Shown: positions 1-7,965 of the stretch, in pieces
Layout: each line of letters starts with the position of its first letter
Position numbering within the stretch: the first letter of the stretch is position 1
Assembly (NCBI GenBank): GCA_016717335.1
Contig: JADKFS010000007.1
Coordinates: 1-37,188, forward strand
Length of the DNA stretch: 37,188 nt
Source of the DNA: Candidatus Ribeiella danica
GTDB taxonomy: Bacteria > Chloroflexota > Chloroflexia > Chloroflexales > Roseiflexaceae
Reading direction: 5' to 3'
Notes under the pieces: model-generated
Seen by the model: only the letters and a program-made list of their open reading frames with translations
What the model was told of the DNA's origin: nothing
Database searches by the model: none
Translations under genes and position numbers: made by a program

Positions 1-336
1 TGTCAATCTCGCTCAGGATCGCCTTGCGCGAGCCCGCCGCCATTGGGTCCCTCACGCATTTTGCCGTGCACCTTGGTGGCGATGACAACCTCGTCCCGTT
101 TCGCGAAATCCTTCAACGCGCGTCCGAGGATCTCCTCGCTCTTTCCAATGGAGTAGATGTTGGCGGTATCGAAGAAATTGATCCCCAGATCGAGGGCTTT
201 CTTGATGATCGGCCGGCTGTTTTGCTTCGTTCAGCACCACATTTTGTGAACCCAATGCTCCACGTCCCCAACCCATGCAACCGAGGCAGATGCGCGACAC
301 GTCCATTCCGGTGTTGCCGAGCTTCCGGTAGTCCAT
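1..336 (-). pseudogene. aldo/keto reductase, N-terminal part, frameshifted and cut by window start
   Basis: The protein starts MDYRKLGNTGMDVSRICLG at 336, the canonical beginning of an NAD(P)H-dependent aldo/keto reductase (AKR). The family motif for the first catalytic strand, INFFDTANIYSIGKSEEIL, follows around 180-100, and then VVIATKVHGKMREG. These pieces lie in two different frames, with a one-base slip near 220-230, so the gene as given does not encode one chain. The rest of the barrel lies beyond the left edge. AKRs reduce carbonyls with a TIM barrel and the D-Y-K-H tetrad; Asp (FDTA) and Tyr (NIYS) are visible. A second AKR lies directly upstream on the same strand. The slip could be a sequencing error or real decay. 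Confidence 0.8.
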
Positions 337-431
337 ATGATCTTCCTCATCGCCATCACTTGCGCTCAGGCCGTCCGTGAGGTTCCGGTGCTCGGGCGTA
401 GTGATCACGATGGCGCATGCGATGCCGTCAG

Positions 432-1190
432 TTAGCGATCGATCGTGGCCATGGTGGTCGGGTTGTAGCGCGGCCCGGCAACCTGCCCCGGTCCGAGCGC
501 CGCGTCGAGCGCGCTCATCTGCGTCGCATCGAGCGCGATCGACGCCGCGGCGACGTTCTCCTCAGGTACTTGACGCGCTTCGTGCCTAGGATCGGCACGA
601 TGTCCAGCCTTGTGCAGCAGCCATGCGATCGCGACCCGCCCCGGCCACGCCGAGCGACCGCGCCACCTCGCGCACTTTCTCGGCCGCCCGACATGTCTGG
701 CGTCAAAGTTCTCGCCCTGGTAGCGCGGGTCGCCACGCCGGAAGTCGCCCTCAGGGTACTCCTCGGCGCGCTTGACCTCGCCGGTCAGGAAGCCGCGCCA
801 AGCGGCGAGAACGGCACCAGGCCGATGCCGAGCTCGCGCAGCACGGGAATGATGTCGGCCTCCAGGTTGCGCTCCACAGCGAGTACTCGCTCTGGGCGCG
901 GAGACCGGGTGGGTGGCGTGCGCGCGCCGGATGTTGGCGACACCCGCCTCGGAGAGGCCGAAGAAGCGCACCTTGCCCGCCTGCACCAGCTCGCCCACCG
1001 TGCCCGCCACCTCCTCGATCGGCACGGCCGGGTCGACGCGGTGCTGGTAGAGCAGGTCGAGGTGGTTGGTCTGGAGCCGCCGCAGCGAGGCCTCGACCAC
1101 CTGGCGGATGTGCTCCGGCCGGCTGTCGAGGCCCGGCCCGTTCTCGATGCGGAAGCCGAACTTCGTCGCGAGAACCACCTGATCACGGCA
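432..1190 (-). pseudogene. second aldo/keto reductase, N-terminus missing, several frameshifts
   Basis: Homology begins abruptly at DQVVLATKFGF (about 1185) and continues through LRRLQTNHLDLLYQHRVDP, VGELVQAGKVRFFGLSEA and RGFLTGEVKR to a stop at 432. The first ~70 residues of an AKR, including the Asp and Tyr of the catalytic tetrad, are absent. Three frame changes are visible: near 890 (ERNLEADIIPVLRELGIG is in another frame), near 800, and near 600 (DIVPILGTKRVKYL is in another frame). The Lys (ATKFG) and His (YQHR) positions of the tetrad are retained. The missing 5' end lies against a perfect inverted repeat at 1219-1257 and the tail of an integrase, so the gene was probably truncated by insertion or deletion at the left border of the island. 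Confidence 0.75.
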
Positions 1191-1218
1191 CTCGTGCCGT
1201 CGGCAGACATCGGACGCC

Positions 1219-1257
1219 GGCAATGGCTCACGGCTCTGTGTGTCGCGAGCCATTGCC
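1219..1257. repeat. perfect 11-bp inverted repeat with 17-nt spacer
   Basis: GGCAATGGCTC at 1219-1229 is the exact reverse complement of GAGCCATTGCC at 1247-1257. It lies where aldo/keto reductase homology stops. It could be the end of a small element, an operator or a transcript hairpin; there is no U-tract, so it is not a typical terminator. Confidence 0.6.
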
Positions 1258-1489
1258 ACACAAGAGTAGGGTATCGTGCCTTCCCTACCTTGCCGGAATT
1301 ATAGGCACACGGGAGCGTGGGTGGGTAGGATGATTGTGCAGGATCATTGTATGATTCTGCAAAGAGCAACGGAAATCATCTGCCGCGGCAGGCGGTCGAT
1401 CGACTCGACGTGTTGCTGGCAAATCCGGAGGAGGATAATCAGGAGCCGAATGAGAATGCGTGAGTGTGGCTGTCAACCCCAAGATTAAT

Positions 1490-1516
1490 AGCCCTAAACC
1501 GTTACGGTTTAGGGCT
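1490..1516 (+). terminator. intrinsic terminator hairpin, left copy
   Basis: A 12-bp perfect stem (AGCCCTAAACCG / CGGTTTAGGGCT) with loop TTA is followed by TTATAAT. It is identical to the hairpin after the integrase tail at 27657-27683. Confidence 0.75.
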
Positions 1517-1525
1517 TTATAATCG

Positions 1526-1575
1526 TGGCTGGGGAACAGGGACTCGAACCCCAACTACCTGATCCAGAGTCAGGC
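1526..1575 (-). other. tRNA-Gln 3'-half fragment (att site, left)
   Basis: This is the CCA end, acceptor 3' strand, T-arm, variable loop and 3' side of the anticodon arm of tRNA-Gln(CTG), identical to 27693-27742. Identity to the intact gene stops at 1575, where the D-arm side should begin. It is the duplicated 3' half expected when a tyrosine recombinase integrates an element into a tRNA gene, so it marks the left border of the island. Confidence 0.85.
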
Positions 1576-1718
1576 TGAGCGGCGTCCGCAGCCGTCCGCC
1601 CGCGTGCGCGACCGCATTGGGAAGCCATGGAGCTGTCCACATGCGTTCGCCCGATCCGGCGTATGTCCACCCACTTGGCTGTCAATTGGCTGTCAAACTA
1701 CGACGGCCGGAAAGCGCT

Positions 1719-1799
1719 TCAGAACGAGCTACAAAATGTCATGCCATCGGTGTAGCGCTCGATTTTGCCAATGCTGTCGAGGATGTCCCGGACCGGCAT
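1719..1799 (-). pseudogene. HEPN (DUF86) toxin N-terminal remnant
   Basis: Directly downstream of the MNT gene, 10 nt after its stop, an ATG opens the peptide MPVRDILDSIGKIERY followed by TDGMTF, and then stops after 26 codons. This is the N-terminus of HEPN/DUF86 toxins of the HEPN-MNT family, which are usually ~110-140 residues long and carry a catalytic R-x4-6-H RNase motif further on. That part is absent here, and homology ends about 1725, so the toxin is truncated and should be inactive. The remaining sequence down to the island border at 1575 shows no gene. Confidence 0.6.
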
Positions 1800-1809
1800 C
1801 CGCCAATCT

Positions 1810-2099
1810 CTAGGAGGCATCGATCGCCTCATGCAAGATGCGGTCGCGCATCGTCGGCCGCAACGCGTCGGGCGTTACCAAGTCCACGCGCCGCCCAAGC
1901 AGCGCCTCCAGGCGCTGCTGGAGCCGCACGAACTCGAACAGCCCGACCGGCTGGCCAAATTCGACCAGGATATCCACGTCGCTCTCCGCACCGGCTTCCT
2001 CGCGGGCAACTGACCCAAACACCGCCAGCGAGGATACTCCCATAACATGATTTCCGGCCGATGCTCGTGCAGCACGGCGAGCACCTCATTTCGCCGCAT
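1810..2099 (-). pseudogene. MNT-type nucleotidyltransferase antitoxin (MntA-like), one frameshift
   Basis: The C-terminal 77 residues read LAVFGSVAREEAG...SDVDILVEFG, the GSxxR...SDxD signature of minimal nucleotidyltransferases. In the HEPN-MNT toxin-antitoxin family this protein AMPylates and silences the HEPN RNase. The expected N-terminal helix, MRRNEVLAVLHEHRPEI, begins at 2099 but lies in a different frame, so a one-base slip near 2045 splits the gene. An internal ATG at 2043 could still start the catalytic part. The HEPN partner follows on the same strand but is truncated. Either the pair is dead, or the antitoxin remains as an orphan. Confidence 0.7.
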
Positions 2100-2313
2100 A
2101 ATCGCCCTCGCTTGATCACGTCGCACTGTTTCAGCAGCGCCGCCTGCCATGAACCCGCTCGACAAGCTCTCGATCCGCCATACAGCACGTTCTTTTTTAG
2201 CATCGCGGCCAGTATTGTAGCACGAACCCGTGCGGCCGGCGGTCTATACAGACGTAGATGATCTGTGGCGGCTGCGTCGGCCGCAGTGCGCCGCGCAGCA
2301 GCGCCAGCGTCGA

Positions 2314-2661
2314 TTACTGGCCCAGCAGCTTCCGCAGCTTGGCGATCTCCTGGCGGATGTTCTCGATTTCGATCCGCACCGCCGGATCTGCGCGGAGGCC
2401 CTCGGTCGCGGCCTGATTCTCCAGCTCTTCAAGGCGGCGCGTGTGGCTGGCGAGCAGCCGCTGGAGGTGCTGCGGGTCATCCGGCAGGTCAGGCGTGGTG
2501 CGGTCGAGCGGGCGTTCGGCTGACGGCTTCCTGTCGCTGCCTATGCCGCCGATCGCCGTCTGGCTGCTGTTCTCGATCCGGCTGCCCTTGCCGGTCGCGC
2601 GCATCACTTGATCGACAGGGCCGCGCGCGCCCTCGACGTGTTGCTTCCCCCCGCTGATCAC
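2314..2661 (-). CDS. small coiled-coil protein of the NACHT neighbourhood
   Basis: This 115-residue protein starts at a GTG that overlaps the stop of the upstream two-TM gene (GTGA), so the two are translationally coupled. The first ~55 residues are low-complexity and contain a short polar motif (SRIENSSQTAIGGIG) like the spacer segments of the NACHT proteins here. The last ~55 residues are a helical segment, LLASHTRRLEELENQAA then IEIENIRQEIAKLRKLL. From memory, this helical segment recurs at the ends of many Chloroflexota and cyanobacterial STAND-type signalling proteins. No enzyme motif is visible. It may be an adaptor, or the tail of a single protein whose reading frame is split at the overlap. 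Confidence 0.55.
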   Translation of the reverse strand: MISGGKQHVEGARGPVDQVMRATGKGSRIENSSQTAIGGIGSDRKPSAERPLDRTTPDLPDDPQHLQRLLASHTRRLEELENQAATEGLRADPAVRIEIENIRQEIAKLRKLLGQ

Positions 2662-3197
2662 GCCGCCCTCGGCGGCTCGATCGTCTGCGACACCTTCCGA
2701 ATGGTCTCGCGCAGCTCGGCCCGCAGCGCGCTCCAGGCAGGCTGTGGGTTGTCCAGCCCACCCGTGGAGGGCGCGGCGATCGCGGCCAGCGCGCCGCCGG
2801 GCTCCTGCATGCCCTGGCGCAGCGCGCCGATCAGCTCGGCGCGGGTCGGCTCGGGGATCGCTTTGGCGACGTCCGGCCCGCCGCCTGCCAGCGCCTCGGC
2901 CACCAGGCGGATGACGCCGGGGTCGCGGTCCTTGAGCCCCTGGGCGATCGTGCGCTCGCGCTCGCCCGCGTCGAGGTCGGGCTTGACGACGTCGTAGACC
3001 AGCGACGAGGTGATGTTGGCGGCCACCGACGTGAGCACCAGGCCCAGGCCTGCCGCGGCGAAGGCCGGGGTGGCCAGCGCCGCGCCGATGATCAGGCCGG
3101 ACGCGCCGGCGACCACCAGCAGCGGTGCGAAACTGGCCGCCGTGCGCGTCTGCGGCGCCGCGAAGAAGTCCTTGAGCCGCGAGCGAAGATCGGCCAT
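2658..3197 (-). CDS. two-TM membrane protein, possible effector or adaptor
   Basis: The start is the ATG at 3197 (MADLRSRLKDFF), preceded by AAGGAG at 7 nt. The 179-residue product has a short charged N-terminus, then two adjacent hydrophobic segments at about residues 20-70 (SFAPLLVVAGASGLIIG; AAAGLGLVLTSVAANI). An acidic helical C-terminus follows. The next gene overlaps its stop by four bases. The pair lies at the 3' side of NACHT gene 1 on the same strand. Small membrane proteins beside STAND/NACHT ATPases often act as membrane-disrupting effectors, and that is the inferred role here. No family name is claimed. Confidence 0.55.
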   Translation of the reverse strand: MADLRSRLKDFFAAPQTRTAASFAPLLVVAGASGLIIGAALATPAFAAAGLGLVLTSVAANITSSLVYDVVKPDLDAGERERTIAQGLKDRDPGVIRLVAEALAGGGPDVAKAIPEPTRAELIGALRQGMQEPGGALAAIAAPSTGGLDNPQPAWSALRAELRETIRKVSQTIEPPRAA

Positions 3198-3214
3198 TGT
3201 GTCGCTCCTTACGT

Positions 3215-3240
3215 GATTGCAGATTGCAGATTGCAGATTG
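3215..3240. repeat. 7-bp tandem repeat GATTGCA
   Basis: GATTGCA is repeated about 3.7 times between the two-TM gene start and the stop of NACHT gene 1. It is a simple slippage-prone repeat. It sits upstream of the AAGGAG ribosome-binding site of the two-TM gene and might alter spacing to its promoter. Confidence 0.8.
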
Positions 3241-3253
3241 AATTCCAGAAGCC

Positions 3254-6200
3254 TTATCCTGATGAGCGCGGGGAACATACTACCCGCATACCCAAGACGT
3301 TACTCCTACCGTTCGGAAAAGCAGAACGGTCATTACTAAACAAACGTTCTTTTTCGCGCCAAGATGCGCCATCTGACAAAAGAACACCTCTATTTTGTGT
3401 AAAGTCTCTCACTGGCTTAATCACCTCTGGTTTATCATAATACGATGCCAGCCACTCCATCACGTTGCCCGCAATGTCCAAAGCGCCACATTCGGCTACG
3501 CCCTGCGGAAAACAACCCACTGACGATGGCTGGCCAATACCGGTTTTACCATAATTAGCATGCTCGGGCGTCGGATCATCTGACCCCCATGGGTAGCGAC
3601 GCTGATCGGTATGGCGCGCGGCGCGCTCCCACTCCAGCCAGGTCGGCAGGCGGATCTCGTAAGTTGCGGACAGCCAACCCTGCTGATGGCCCCGAGCAGT
3701 CAGCCAGTTGCAGTAGGCCGCCGCTTCGTACCAGGAGATGCCTACCACTGGTTGTGTAGGGTTGTTATATTGAGGGTCTACCCATAAGCGGGGCAGTGTA
3801 ATCCACTCCTGTTGATTATCGTACCGATGTCCGCCCGGTTTCAGAAACGCTCGACCTTGCTCCGTCCACCATTCTTGTTCAGGGTCATAGCCGCTATCCT
3901 CGATGAAGCACTGATACTCGGCATTCGTCACGGGGTAGCGGCCAATCTTGAACGCGTACGGCAGCGTCACCCGCTGCAGCTTTCTGGAATCAAAGGTTGG
4001 CGGGTGGCTGTTTACTTGGTCGACGGCATCCTCAGATTGAGAATCTTCGCCGGTATCATCGTTGTCGGCGTCAGCATCATTTTGCGTGGTATTGTCGTCG
4101 TCTTCCGCACGGTCGTCGCCGTGCCAGAACGGCCTGGCGTCGATCGCGCACCAGTAGCTTGGCACCGGGCGCTCGCCGTACCCGGCTGCCTCGCCGGTGC
4201 GCGAGTCAAGCAGGCGCGGGTCGCCCAGGCGGCCAAGCACGTGCCCACCCTCGACGCGCAGCGCCGTTGATACCTGCGGATCGGCGAGCAGCGACAGCAA
4301 GCGATCGACGACGGCGTTCCATGCCCGCGTCGCGCCGTTCCTTCCGATATCCAGCAGGCACTCGCCCGCCAGAATTACAGGGCGCCCACAGACGTCGCCA
4401 ATTGCCGGAGCCGCGAGGGCTGCAAGAGCAACCGCTGGGCATCCTTTTGTGAGACCGACGCCAGCGCCAGACGCAGCACCTCGCGCCAACCCGGATCGGC
4501 CGCGTACCAGACGCTCCTCGGTGTCCTCGACGACCTCGACCAGCGCCCGTGCCGCCAGGTACTCCTCCAGCGTCAGGTGCAGGAAGCCACTGCTGGTGGC
4601 CGCGCTCCTGGAGCAGCCCAGTGTGGCGGCGCACCAGATCGAGGAAATCTTCGGCGAGCCCTTGCGCGCGCGCTTTTTCGCGCCGTACGTCTCCACAAAG
4701 GTGCGTGTCAGATCCGCCACCAGATCGCGCTGGTCGACCAACCCGCCCGGATTTTCCTGGTGAACCCACAGCGCGGCCGGGCCGAGCAAGTTGATGACAA
4801 AGCGCTCGTCGAGCTTTTCGTCTCCGGAGGTAGACATCAAGCTTCGCGCCGCGAGAGCGAGCGAGCTCGGTTCCATGTTTCGGCCAGAGTCTCCACGCAG
4901 AGTCGATACAGCTCCACCCGCCGGTCAGGGAGGCGTGTGCCCTGATTGTGGATCAGCGCAAGGATTGTCAACAGCAAGGGGTTGCGCGCCAGCTCGGTGA
5001 CCCCAGGGTTCGCAAATACAGCGCTGCAGAGCGATAGCCGCCGCCCATCAGCACGGCGGCAAATCTCCGCCTCAACCACCTGCCGATCACGCTCCGACGG
5101 CTGGGTTCCCGCTCGTTCGATCGCCAAACTCCACTTCGCAGCAAACAGGCGGATTCCATCATCGTCAAGCTGCTGAGTGTCGACACGCAGGAACAGCGCA
5201 TCGTCAAGCGGCGCTTCGTCGTACCCGGCGATACGGCTGGTGGCTACAAATCGGTTGCCGGGTGCATCCCACTCGCGTACAAAGGCTTCCAGGCAATGGA
5301 CGATCTCGCGCCGTTGCTCACGCACCTCGTCCAGCCCATCGATCAGCACCAGCGCGCGACCGCCAAGCAGCGCGCGCCGGAATAGCGGCCCGTAATCGGG
5401 CTGCGAGAGGCCCGTATAGTACGCGCTCAGATAGTCCATCGGCGCCAGGTCAGGGGTCTTGGCGCGCGCGTCGGCGAAAGCCGCTACCGGTAACAGAATT
5501 GGCAGCCACTCGTCAACGAGACCCAGCCGCTCGCCGGCAAATCCTTCGACCAACGACAGCATGAGATAGCGCACAAGCGTACTCTTGCCCGCACCAGGGT
5601 CGCCCAGCACCACGAGCAAGGCGGTGTCGCGTACGAGGTTGTGCAATGGTGGTGCCGGTTCGGTCCTGGTGGGATTTCGAACACTAAACGGTGCTGTCAG
5701 CAACGGTAAGGAGGGCCGCTGGCGCAGCGTATCGAAATACCTATCACCAGGTTGCCGTTGGGCACGTCCGCTGAGCGGCACATACACATCTTCGAGGCGC
5801 AGTACGCCGAACTGCTGCATCTGGAGAATACCACTGAAATTCAGCCGGCCGTAGGTCTCGGCCAGGAAGGCACAATAGCGCCGGTAGAGCCTGGCGAGGT
5901 CGGGTTTGGCCAGCTCGGGGGCAGCGTAATAGTTACGCGCGATAACCTGCTGCACTCCGCTGATCGTCGCGCCACCCTCGGCGCCAAGACTCTGTGTAAC
6001 TTTCGGGAGTGCAACCAATTCTTCGACGAGCGCCTCGATCCGCCGCAGTGCGGCGCTGCTGTCTTCAGCCGCGTGGGTCGCGGCGCGCATCTGGTCAAGC
6101 GCCTGGATCTCCGCTTGTTCCAATAGCAACGGGCGCAGCATAGGCTGATCGGCGATGGCCCGCGGGAGCAGATCGCCGAAGAACAGGCGCAAACCCGGCT

Positions 6201-6607
6201 CGATCTCCTGCCAGGGTGGCAGATCCTGCTTGCACAGCAGGCTGAGAAAGCGCACCTCGTGACGATAGTGATCGAGCAGGCGGCCGAGATTAGGCTGGGC
6301 GCTCAGCACCAACTCCTCGACTGCGATCTGCCGGAACTGACGAAGCGCGGCTTCGTCCTGCTGAAGCAGCGCCAGCACGCGCGGCGGCGCGATCGTCGGG
6401 ATAGGATTGGCGAAACGCAGCCAGCGCACGGCGCACAGCGACGTCGAATGCAGCGGCGCCCTGCCGGTCATCCAGCTGGGCAAACTTTGCCAGCCTGGCT
6501 TTCGCCGCTTGCAGCAGGTCGCCGCCGGCCGTATCGGCGGCCCCTGCTCCCAAGGCCGACGCTGCTTGAACAAATGCGCCGATGAGGATGGTTGTCAGTG
6601 GTTCCAT
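3254..6607 (-). pseudogene. NACHT ATPase with C-terminal FGE-sulfatase domain, copy 1, frameshifted
   Basis: The start MEPLTTILIGAFVQAASALG at 6607 has a hydrophobic N-terminal helix. After it come a helical region (to about 5900), the short motif GATISGVQQVIARNYYAAPE, and the pre-NACHT segment ending LRLEDVYVPLSG. The ATPase follows, with Walker A GDPGAGKS (about 5590) and Walker B ALVLIDGLDEV (about 5340). The winged-helix/helical part and an FGE-like lectin fold occupy about 4130-3254 (IGRYPVTNAEYQCFI, LPTWLEWERAARHTD, GALDIAGNVMEWLASYY). Frame changes at about 6385, 4850, 4680, 4600 and 4480 break the chain. An acidic insert (DDRAEDDDNTTQND...) lies inside the FGE part. NACHT ATPases oligomerise on sensing an invader. 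Its 3' end matches copies 2 and 3 but lacks one codon of the variable segment. Confidence 0.75.
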
Positions 6608-6661
6608 AGTTGCTCACGATCGCTGTCTGTTTCGGCGCGGCCCGGATATTCGGGCTTTTCG

Positions 6662-6998
6662 TCCCTCACCCCCGGCCCCTCTCCCGCGCACGGGAGAGGG
6701 GAGACTCATCCATGCCGGCCCCGCCTTCTACCGATTGTATTCAGCCCCGCGCCCTGGCCCGTGCGCGGCCGAGAGGTGACGCGCCAACACTCGCAGCGCC
6801 TCATGCTCCCTCACCCCCGGCCCCTCTCCCGTGCGCGGGAGAGGGGAGACTCATCCGTGCCGGCCTTGCCTTCTACCGATTGTCTTCAGCCCCGCGCCCT
6901 AGCCCGTGCGCGGCCGAGAGGTGACGCGCCAACACTCGCGGCGCCCAATGCTCCCTCACCCCCGGCCCCTCTCCCGTGCGCGGGAGAGGGGAGACTCA
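6662..6998. repeat. 145-bp direct tandem repeat (~2.3 copies) with embedded hairpins
   Basis: The block beginning TCCCTCACCCCCGGCCCC recurs at 6662, 6807 and 6952, exactly 145 bp apart. Each unit contains an 11-bp perfect hairpin, CCCCTCTCCCG with a 4-nt loop (6676-6701, 6821-6846, 6966-6991). Copies differ by a few substitutions. The block fills the gap between the start of NACHT gene 1 and the DUF559 gene, and the same hairpin appears once more at 7924-7949. Confidence 0.85.
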
Positions 6999-7012
6999 CA
7001 CCAAGCGATCGC

Positions 7013-7390
7013 TCATGCGGCCAAGAGGATGACACGAATCGCCTCTATGACGCCGCCGATGTCATCCTCAACCTGATCGTTCCGAAAGCGTAGCACCCGG
7101 TAGCCGAACCCTTCAAGCACGGTGGTACACTCGCGATCGCGCTCGACCTGCTGCGCGTGCACAGACCCGTCGAGCTCGACGATCAGCCGCCGCTCCACAC
7201 AGCAGAAATCCACAATAAAGCGGTCGATCGCGTGCTGGCGCCGAAATTTGAAGCCGCCGAGCCGGCGGTCGCGCAGGTGCTGCCACAGCCGCGCCTCGGC
7301 GACCGTCGGATGCGCGCGGTGCTGTCGAGCCTGATCATTGAGCGCAGGAAGGCGCCGAGGCGCATTATTTCGTTCTCTGTCGATCGGCAT
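7013..7390 (-). CDS. DUF559-family endonuclease-like protein
   Basis: The start chosen is the ATG at 7390 (MPIDRERNNAPRRLPAL), which gives 125 residues, the usual DUF559 length. The fold is a small PD-(D/E)xK/Vsr-like nuclease. The conserved core is visible: TVAEARLWQHLRDRRLGG, FKFRRQHAIDRFIVDFCC, RRLIVELDGSVH and YRVLRFRNDQV, with Asp (IVDF) and Glu (VELDG) as likely metal ligands. An upstream in-frame extension runs into the degenerate repeat array and is not protein-like. Such genes are often found alone among repeats. Functions proposed for the family include DNA repair and element-associated nicking, but none is established here. The gene is intact. Confidence 0.8.
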   Translation of the reverse strand: MPIDRERNNAPRRLPALNDQARQHRAHPTVAEARLWQHLRDRRLGGFKFRRQHAIDRFIVDFCCVERRLIVELDGSVHAQQVERDRECTTVLEGFGYRVLRFRNDQVEDDIGGVIEAIRVILLAA

Positions 7391-7439
7391 CGCAGCACTA
7401 TCCAGATGCGCCTCTCCAGCTATCAGCCCGCGTGCACCT

Positions 7440-7965
7440 CGCCCTCTCCCGCGCATGGGAGAGCGCTGGTCGCAGCTCAGGGCTGCCCTGGCCTGGCATC
7501 TCCCCTCTCCCGCACACGGAGAGCGCTGGTCGCAGCTCGGGGCTGCGGCGCATGGCATCTCTCCTCTCCGGCGCACGGGAGCGAGCTGGTCGCAGCTCAG
7601 GGCTGCCGACGCCTGGTATCTCCCCTCCGGCGCACGGGGAGGCCGGTCGCAACTCAGGGCTGCCAGCGCATGGTATCTCCTCTGCGGGGCGAGCTGATCG
7701 CGGGCTCAGGGCTACCGACGCCTGGTATCTCCTATACGCCCTAGCATGGCGTTGCGCCGCTGCTGCCTGGTCGCAGCTCAGGGCTGCCGACGCCTGGTAT
7801 CTCCCCTCTCCCGCGCACGGGGGAGAGCTGGTCGCAGCTCAAGCCCGCCGGCGCATGGTATCTCCCCTTCGCGCACGGGAGAGCGCTGGTTCGCGGCTCA
7901 GTCCCGCCAGGCATGGAGATCTCCCCCTCTCCCGCGCACGGGAGAGGGGCCGGGGGTGAGGGCTC
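7440..7965. repeat. degenerate ~55-60 nt tandem array with hairpin end
   Basis: About eight diverged units run through this stretch. Each carries GCTGGTCGCAGCTCAGGGC, then a GGTATCTCC or GGCATCTCC box, then a CTCTCCCGCGCACGGGAGAG palindrome in various states of decay. Unit lengths vary, with one longer interruption at about 7735-7770. The array ends at 7924-7949 with an intact copy of the hairpin found in the 145-bp repeats. No protein coding is supported. It fills the gap between the DUF559 gene and NACHT gene 2. Confidence 0.75.

Larger units (their letters stand above)
1386..1575 (+). repeat. left copy of the island-border direct repeat
   Basis: This stretch matches 27550-27742 almost base for base. 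It contains the last codons of a tyrosine recombinase (RQAVDRLDVLLANPEED..., stop at 1461-1463), a terminator hairpin and the 3' half of tRNA-Gln. It differs from the right copy by one in-frame 3-nt deletion and by a few bases just before the hairpin, so it is a diverged natural copy rather than an assembly duplicate. The presence of an integrase tail outside the tRNA fragment means that another integrase-bearing element once sat to the left, as in a tandem array at one att site. Confidence 0.9.

Noticed and set aside
1719..2099. A functional MNT/HEPN toxin-antitoxin module
   Set aside because: The HEPN part ends after 26 codons without its RNase motif and the MNT gene is split between frames.
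7440..7965. Possible CRISPR array
   Set aside because: The units are diverged throughout, spacing is irregular, the palindromic part is as variable as the rest, and there are no cas genes.
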